Source: Siphonodentalium dalli
Lineage: Eukaryota; Mollusca; Scaphopoda; Gadilida; Siphonodentaliidae
NCBI GenBank assembly: GCA_032622095.1
Contig: CP136061.1
Location: 263,844,077-263,908,076, forward strand
DNA length: 64,000 bases
Direction: 5' to 3'
Below, piece after piece: positions 59,368 through 64,000 of this stretch; the first letter of the stretch is position 1, and each line of letters starts with the position of its first letter. The notes beneath the pieces were generated by a model, which did no database searches, was not told the DNA's origin, and saw only the letters and a list, made by a program, of their open reading frames with translations. A program made the position numbers and the translations under genes.

Positions 59368-59687
59368 ATATCTTCGGTCTGTCTCAATAGAACCATACCT
59401 ATATGGATATCATTGGAACCGGCTCCTTGACCACATTGTGATAGTTACAGTTATGCACTGTGCCAATGCATTCTCTTATATATGCGAGTCGACCATAGGT
59501 CGCCTCGCATATATAAGAGAATGCATTGGCCTAAAAAAAATCTTTTTTCTTACATTCTTTAACAATTTTATAATTTTTAATGTGTTAAGCCAATGCATTC
59601 TCTTATATATGCGAGGCGACCTATGGTCGACTCGCATATATAAGAGAATGCATTGGCACAGGGCCGTTCTGTTGGGTAAAGAGTTAA
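59368..59687. mobile_element. Hairpin-carrying TTAA MITE, left end missing
   Basis: Begins ATATCTTCGGTCTGTCTC, well inside the element, and ends TAAAGAGTTAA with TTAA at 59684-59687. Palindromes at about 59462-59530 and 59589-59657. It shares 21 bp of right flank (CTGACATTCTTGGAATACGT) with the copy at 60178 and is bracketed by a 74-bp direct repeat of host sequence. Confidence 0.88.
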
Positions 59688-60177
59688 CTGACATTCTTGG
59701 AATACGTATTTCCTCTATATATACTTGATTGTGTGCCTTCAATTAATATATATCTGAGTGATGCATTGTGCACTGCGTTCCTGATCTGATTGTGATATAT
59801 CCATTCCATGCGTGAGATATACGTGTACACGCAACACTCATTTTCGTGAAATAAATTACTAATTTTGTTATGTAAACTCGTTGTTCTTAAAATTTTATCA
59901 CTATATATTTATATCGTTTATTCATTCGACAATAAAATACGATGAAAATTGTTTTTAAAAAGTTCACCAATTCCCGTTACAGGTGTAGAGAGACCCAAGG
60001 CAAATCATGTTGATTACAACCAGACTCAGACGAGCTTCGCATTACAGAGTCTGGCGAATTTAGCTCTGTGTCACATTACCGTCGCTACACATAACTTCTA
60101 CATGTGATAGCAGTAGCACGTCACAACACACACATATATTTACGAACGATCGTTATATCGACCGCTTCAAACTGGTG

Positions 60178-60577
60178 TTAACCCTTTACCCAACAAACCG
60201 GCCAAAACCGGCCAAATAAAGCTTCAACAGCCTAAATTATCTTGGGTCTGTCTCAATAAAACCATACAAATATGGATATCATTGGAACCGGCTCATTGAC
60301 CACATTGTGATGGTTACAGTTATGCCATGTGCCAATGCATTCTCTTATATATGCGAGTCGACCATAGGTGGCCTCGCATATATAAGAGAATGCATTGGCC
60401 TAAAAACAATCTTTTTTTAACAGTTTTTAGCATTTTTTCTTACATTCTTTAACAATTTTATAATTTTTAATGTGTTAAGCCAATGCATTCTCTTATATAT
60501 GCGAGGCGACCTATGGTCGACTCGCATATATAAGAGAATGCATTGGCAAAGGGCCGTTCTGTTGGGTAAAGGGTTAA
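60178..60577. mobile_element. Hairpin-carrying TTAA MITE, complete
   Basis: TTAA at 60178-60181 and 60574-60577, exact 400-bp element. Palindromes at about 60330-60399 and 60479-60547. Same orientation as the copy at 59368. Confidence 0.9.
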
Positions 60578-60660
60578 CTGACATTCTTGGAATACGTACT
60601 TCCTTTCTCCTTGCTAGGTAGTATTGATCAACTAGGACTTTTCACTTACGTCTTTACTGT

Positions 60661-60855
60661 TTAAATATTTGTTGTGATCTGTATTTTGTATGAAATAACA
60701 AATGTGACAGGAACTTTATTGTCACCAATGTGGCGAATCCACCACTGTGTAGGAATTCCGACAATCGCCTGAATGGCTGCATCGCTTTGCTGATATATAT
60801 TGTGATTGACTGGCGCTGAAGTAATGCTTGCTGGTGGAAATGAAACTGTTTCGGA
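60661..60855 (-). CDS. Unidentified short frame, possible terminal exon
   Basis: On the minus strand a frame of about 64 codons ends in TAA near 60661. It reads SFPPASITSAPVNHNIYQQS and then DAAIQAIVGIPTQWWIRHIG with protein-like composition. No family recognised and the acceptor is unclear, so this is only a possibility. Confidence 0.15.
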   Translation of the reverse strand, partial: SETVSFPPASITSAPVNHNIYQQSDAAIQAIVGIPTQWWIRHIGDNKVPVTFVISYKIQITTNI

Positions 60856-61035
60856 CTATTTGTACTGCAAATCTGGTCCAAAAATGTGGTTTTAATCAGA
60901 ATGTGGGTAAATGTGCAAAAATAAAAAAAAAGTCTGTAAGCAGCATCGCCATTAAGAAGAACACGTATGGCAAAATATACCAAATCTTATATGCATTATT
61001 GATAGCTGTCCAATAACGAAATTTCGTGTGTTGAA

Positions 61036-61080
61036 ATCATTGGTATGTAAATCATTGGTATGTAAATCATTGGTATGTAA
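61036..61080. repeat. 15-bp tandem repeat, 3 copies
   Basis: ATCATTGGTATGTAA occurs three times in a row. Confidence 0.95.
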
Positions 61081-61570
61081 ACACAGCTATTACAGTGATT
61101 CAAGTATTTTAGTCTGAATATGATTTACAGACTATTTTTAATGCTTTGACCTTTTTCAAAAATGTATGCCATCATGTTTTGGTTACACTTTATTTTGCTA
61201 ATTAGAATTGTATCAGGAATTCCACTATTTACATTCATGTAACAATGGTTTTGACATGCGAACTCTCATTACTGGAGTGTTATTAATAATAAAATACGAA
61301 TGAAGCCAATCAGAGTCAATATATTTGTTCGTGTATTTGTTGGTGATAAGTGTTTTACATACTTTGGTGTTGTTTCGTATGAACAATCTTCGAATGACTC
61401 GAACTAACGTAACATATAATCTTCAAGCATCAAACAAAAGATGTAGTCATGTCTCCAACAGGGACGCACGTCACAATGGGACACGAGTGGCTCACCTCCC
61501 ATTTTTATGTTTACCCATACCATAGTATGGTAAACATAGTGTCGTTGCCCGGATTGACCACTCGTCGTTA

Positions 61571-61586
61571 GTCCGTCCGTCCGTCC

Positions 61587-61632
<46 letters not shown>
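61571..61632. repeat. (GTCC)n(GTCT)n microsatellite
   Basis: Four GTCC units then about eleven GTCT units. It heads the repeat array that follows, as similar tracts head other Helitron-like repeats in this window. Confidence 0.95.
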
Positions 61633-62830
61633 AGACACTTTACGCATGGTGCGATAACTGAAATATTATCTATCTGATCGGAACCAAATTTAGTATGTAA
61701 GTTTCTTGGCCCAAAATACAGATCGAGTTCGAATATGGATTTGATCGGAGTTTTATTTACGGAGTTATGGCCCTTTTTCGACTTAGAATTCACGAATTCT
61801 ATGATAACTAAAAAAAAAATGATCTGATCAGAACTGATCAGAACCAAATTTGGTATGTCAGTTTCTCCACCTAACATACAGTTCGATTTCGAATATGGGT
61901 TTGATCAGATTATTTTTAATGGAGTTATGGCCCTTTGACATAGAATTAATGCATGCTTCAATAAATCTACTAGTTTTCATCTGATAGGAACCATATTTGG
62001 TATGTGAGTTTGTCAACTCAAAATACAGATCGAGTTTGAATATGGGTCAGATCATGTTTTTTATACCAGAGTTATGGCCCCGTTTTAACTTAGAATTGAA
62101 CAGATTTGTTATTTGCTTGCAACATATAACCAGAAGCAGCTTATAATTAACTGTGGTATCTGTGAGAAAGAGACTAGAGTTAAACTCTATTATTGATAAT
62201 GAAATCTGATACTCACTGCTGCTAGACATCTGTTTATTGCATTTCCATAGTGTGTGGACCCTGTTGGCTCAGGACTCCCAGGCAGCTCTTTGTCAGATTT
62301 AGGCTGCCTATCAATGCATTGTTCAAGTGACATACAGTCCCCTAATTTTATAGAGTTAAAATTGTTAACCCTGGTCATCAATTTTATGCTTTTGTAAATT
62401 TTTCATGTAGTCATTCTCCTATTATATCCCATTCGATTGTACAGTATGGACTTTTGTAGTTAAAATGAACCCTTCTCAACATTCCTGATACTTAATAGAA
62501 TTGAGATGTATGTAAATTTGGTATGTGAGTACATAATGCGATAACTCAAACATTTTCTATCCGATCGGAACCAAATTTTGTATATGGGTTTCTCAGCCCA
62601 AAATACATATCGAGTTTGAATTTGGATTTGATCCGAGATTTTGTTACAGAGTTATGGCCCTTTTTCCACTCAGAATTAACACATTGCCATAACTCAAACA
62701 TTTTTTATCTGATTGGAACCAAATTTGGTATGTGAGTTTCACACCCCAAAATACTGAGTGAGTTGAATATGGGTTTGATCCGATTTATTTTAAAGGAGTT
62801 ATGACCCTTTTTTGAAAGAATTATTATTAT
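61633..62830 (+). repeat. Degenerate array, about 150-bp units, head tract GTCC/GTCT
   Basis: GATCGGAACCAAATTTGGTA, then TCGAGTTTGAATATGGGTTT and GGAGTTATGGCCCTTTTT recur near 61680, 61850, 61988, 62568 and 62715. The order (tetranucleotide tract, then ATCTGATCGGAACCAAATTT) matches the 5' half of Helitron-like repeats; no terminal hairpin was found. Confidence 0.75.
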
Positions 62831-64000
62831 TTTTTACTTTTATAATAATAATAAAAAAAATGTCATTGACTCTTTCATTTGTTTTCATTTAGATATTGAT
62901 GATTATGATACAAGTTGATAAAATGGTTCCCAATGTGTCCAAAAAAAATTTGAAAAACTAACATCATTATAACTCTGCCAATGGTACCCCGAATCACCAC
63001 ACCAAATTTGTTTAAATCGGTTCAAAATCATCGCCAAGGGATGGGTTAACATCTGCCGATCGTGATCGGCCTCTCGTTAACAAACGTGTTCAATAGTTTG
63101 AACAGATTACATCTGACTGAACGTTAGTTGTAAATTTCGTACCAAGAATAGGTTTCAAGTTTTATGATAGATTGATTTACAAATTAGTAGTTGGTGTGAA
63201 ATGTGATGCTTTTATTGATTTATAAATTAGTAGTTAGTGTGAAATGTGATGGTTTTTCGATCTCAATTCGAATATTTCCCTATATTTGAAACCTTAGGTA
63301 TTGTGGCGGGGGCTGCCATGTTGGAACAGTCGGACACTTGGGTAGCTTAATGTCCCAGTGGTAAAATTATTCCAGCCCAAGAGGCGGGTTAGATTCAAAT
63401 GGATTGTCACGGATTTGGAAATTCGATGCTGTTCGGGGGTGGGGGGGGGGGGTGGGGTGGGGGTGCAGTTGGGAATTCCGTTGGGAATATCGTAGTGTAT
63501 ATGGAACGATAAGTGATACGTGAACAACAAAAACACCGTGTTTGATTTTTTTGAATACATTTATTTATTAATTTTTCATCAACTGTTTACGTCAAAATAT
63601 AGATCATATCCCCACTCGCAGGAGACTGAACTTGTTATTCCACTCTATATATTGTCCGTTATTATATATCCTTGCGCGTTATTTTAACATAAGTGGCTGG
63701 TCAGCTTTAAGAACGTGTTATGTCTAACCTTTTGTTTCATTGTGGTCTGAGTTGTAACAAATTGGTACAAAACATAAAATAAACACAACTTAACTGTTCG
63801 TGAGATACGAGGATTATTTTCACGGGCCTCGTAAAAATAATCCCCCGTATCGCACTCGATGAGAGAACCCGTACGCTACTCATAACAGTTAACTATTGTC
63901 TATTAAACGATTCCATTTAATAAACCAATTCTATAATAATGATATGCAACGGTCATTGCATAACAGGAAATAGTGCCAGGTGTACCGAAATCTAATATTG
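62831..64000. other. No gene supported; repeat copy at right edge
   Basis: AAATTAGTAGTTRGTGTGAAATGTGATG is duplicated at about 63181 and 63224. An inverted pair GGATTATTTT/AAAATAATCC lies at about 63812-63843. The last 90 bp (CAGGAAATAGTGCCAGGTG) repeat 48180-48272. Confidence 0.5.

Overview
The window is AT-rich animal nuclear DNA: interrupted genes with GT/AG splice sites, several classes of eukaryotic transposon, and long stretches of satellite-like repeat. A C-type lectin cluster, a Spec3/Stum-family gene, and very many miniature DNA transposons and Helitron-like repeats suit a marine invertebrate, most likely a mollusc or another lophotrochozoan. That placement is inference. No species can be named from the sequence.

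Genes. The left end (about 1 to 13 kb) holds parts of a C-type lectin-like domain (CTLD) cluster on the + strand. There is a fragment at the window edge, then a two-exon CTLD whose halves (537-737 and 4615-4820) join in frame across a 3.9 kb intron, and a lone C-terminal CTLD exon (12312-12535) with an EPN sugar-binding motif. The right half is occupied by one intact three-exon gene of the Spec3/Stum membrane-protein family on the + strand (46088-46208, 55582-55767, 57686-58119). Its exons join to a 246-residue protein with hydrophobic segments, a Cys cluster and a Pro/Gln/Gly/Tyr-rich tail. Its 9.4 kb and 1.9 kb introns are full of mobile elements.

Repeats. 0.7-3.8 kb: an (ATC)n microsatellite and a 58-bp satellite of about 31 copies, both inside the lectin intron. 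6.6-8.3 and 9.8-10.2 kb: remnants of two non-LTR retrotransposons. 13.0, 19.1, 44.9 and 58.4 kb: Helitron-like repeats, two with a clear 3' hairpin followed by CTAG. 21.9-22.2 kb: two palindromic TA-flanked MITEs. 23.9-29.7 kb: a 5.7 kb foldback element with arms of more than 1 kb around an array of about 190-bp units. 29.7-34.3, 53.3 and 59.4-60.6 kb: TTAA-flanked piggyBac-type MITEs, most carrying two copies of a near-perfect 69-bp palindrome. 31.9-35.8, 39.2-41.5 and 61.6-62.8 kb: three unrelated arrays of degenerate 135-165-bp units. 37.5 kb: a tRNA-derived foldback. 45.2 kb: a tRNA-headed SINE. 51.2-53.0 kb: two near-identical 451-bp elements flanking an 882-bp middle segment.

Most striking signal. 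The 69-bp palindrome occurs 19 times and sits inside three different MITE backbones: the TTAACCCTTTACCC family, the TTAACCCTTTCAGTGCC element at 54.8 kb, and the GTGACCCGCC family at 16.7 and 46.4 kb. It therefore behaves like a module that moves between, or was captured by, several transposon families. A tandem duplication at 53.2-53.7 kb keeps an unoccupied copy of one insertion site and shows the TTAA target duplication directly. No bacterial-type operon, CRISPR array or known defence system is present.
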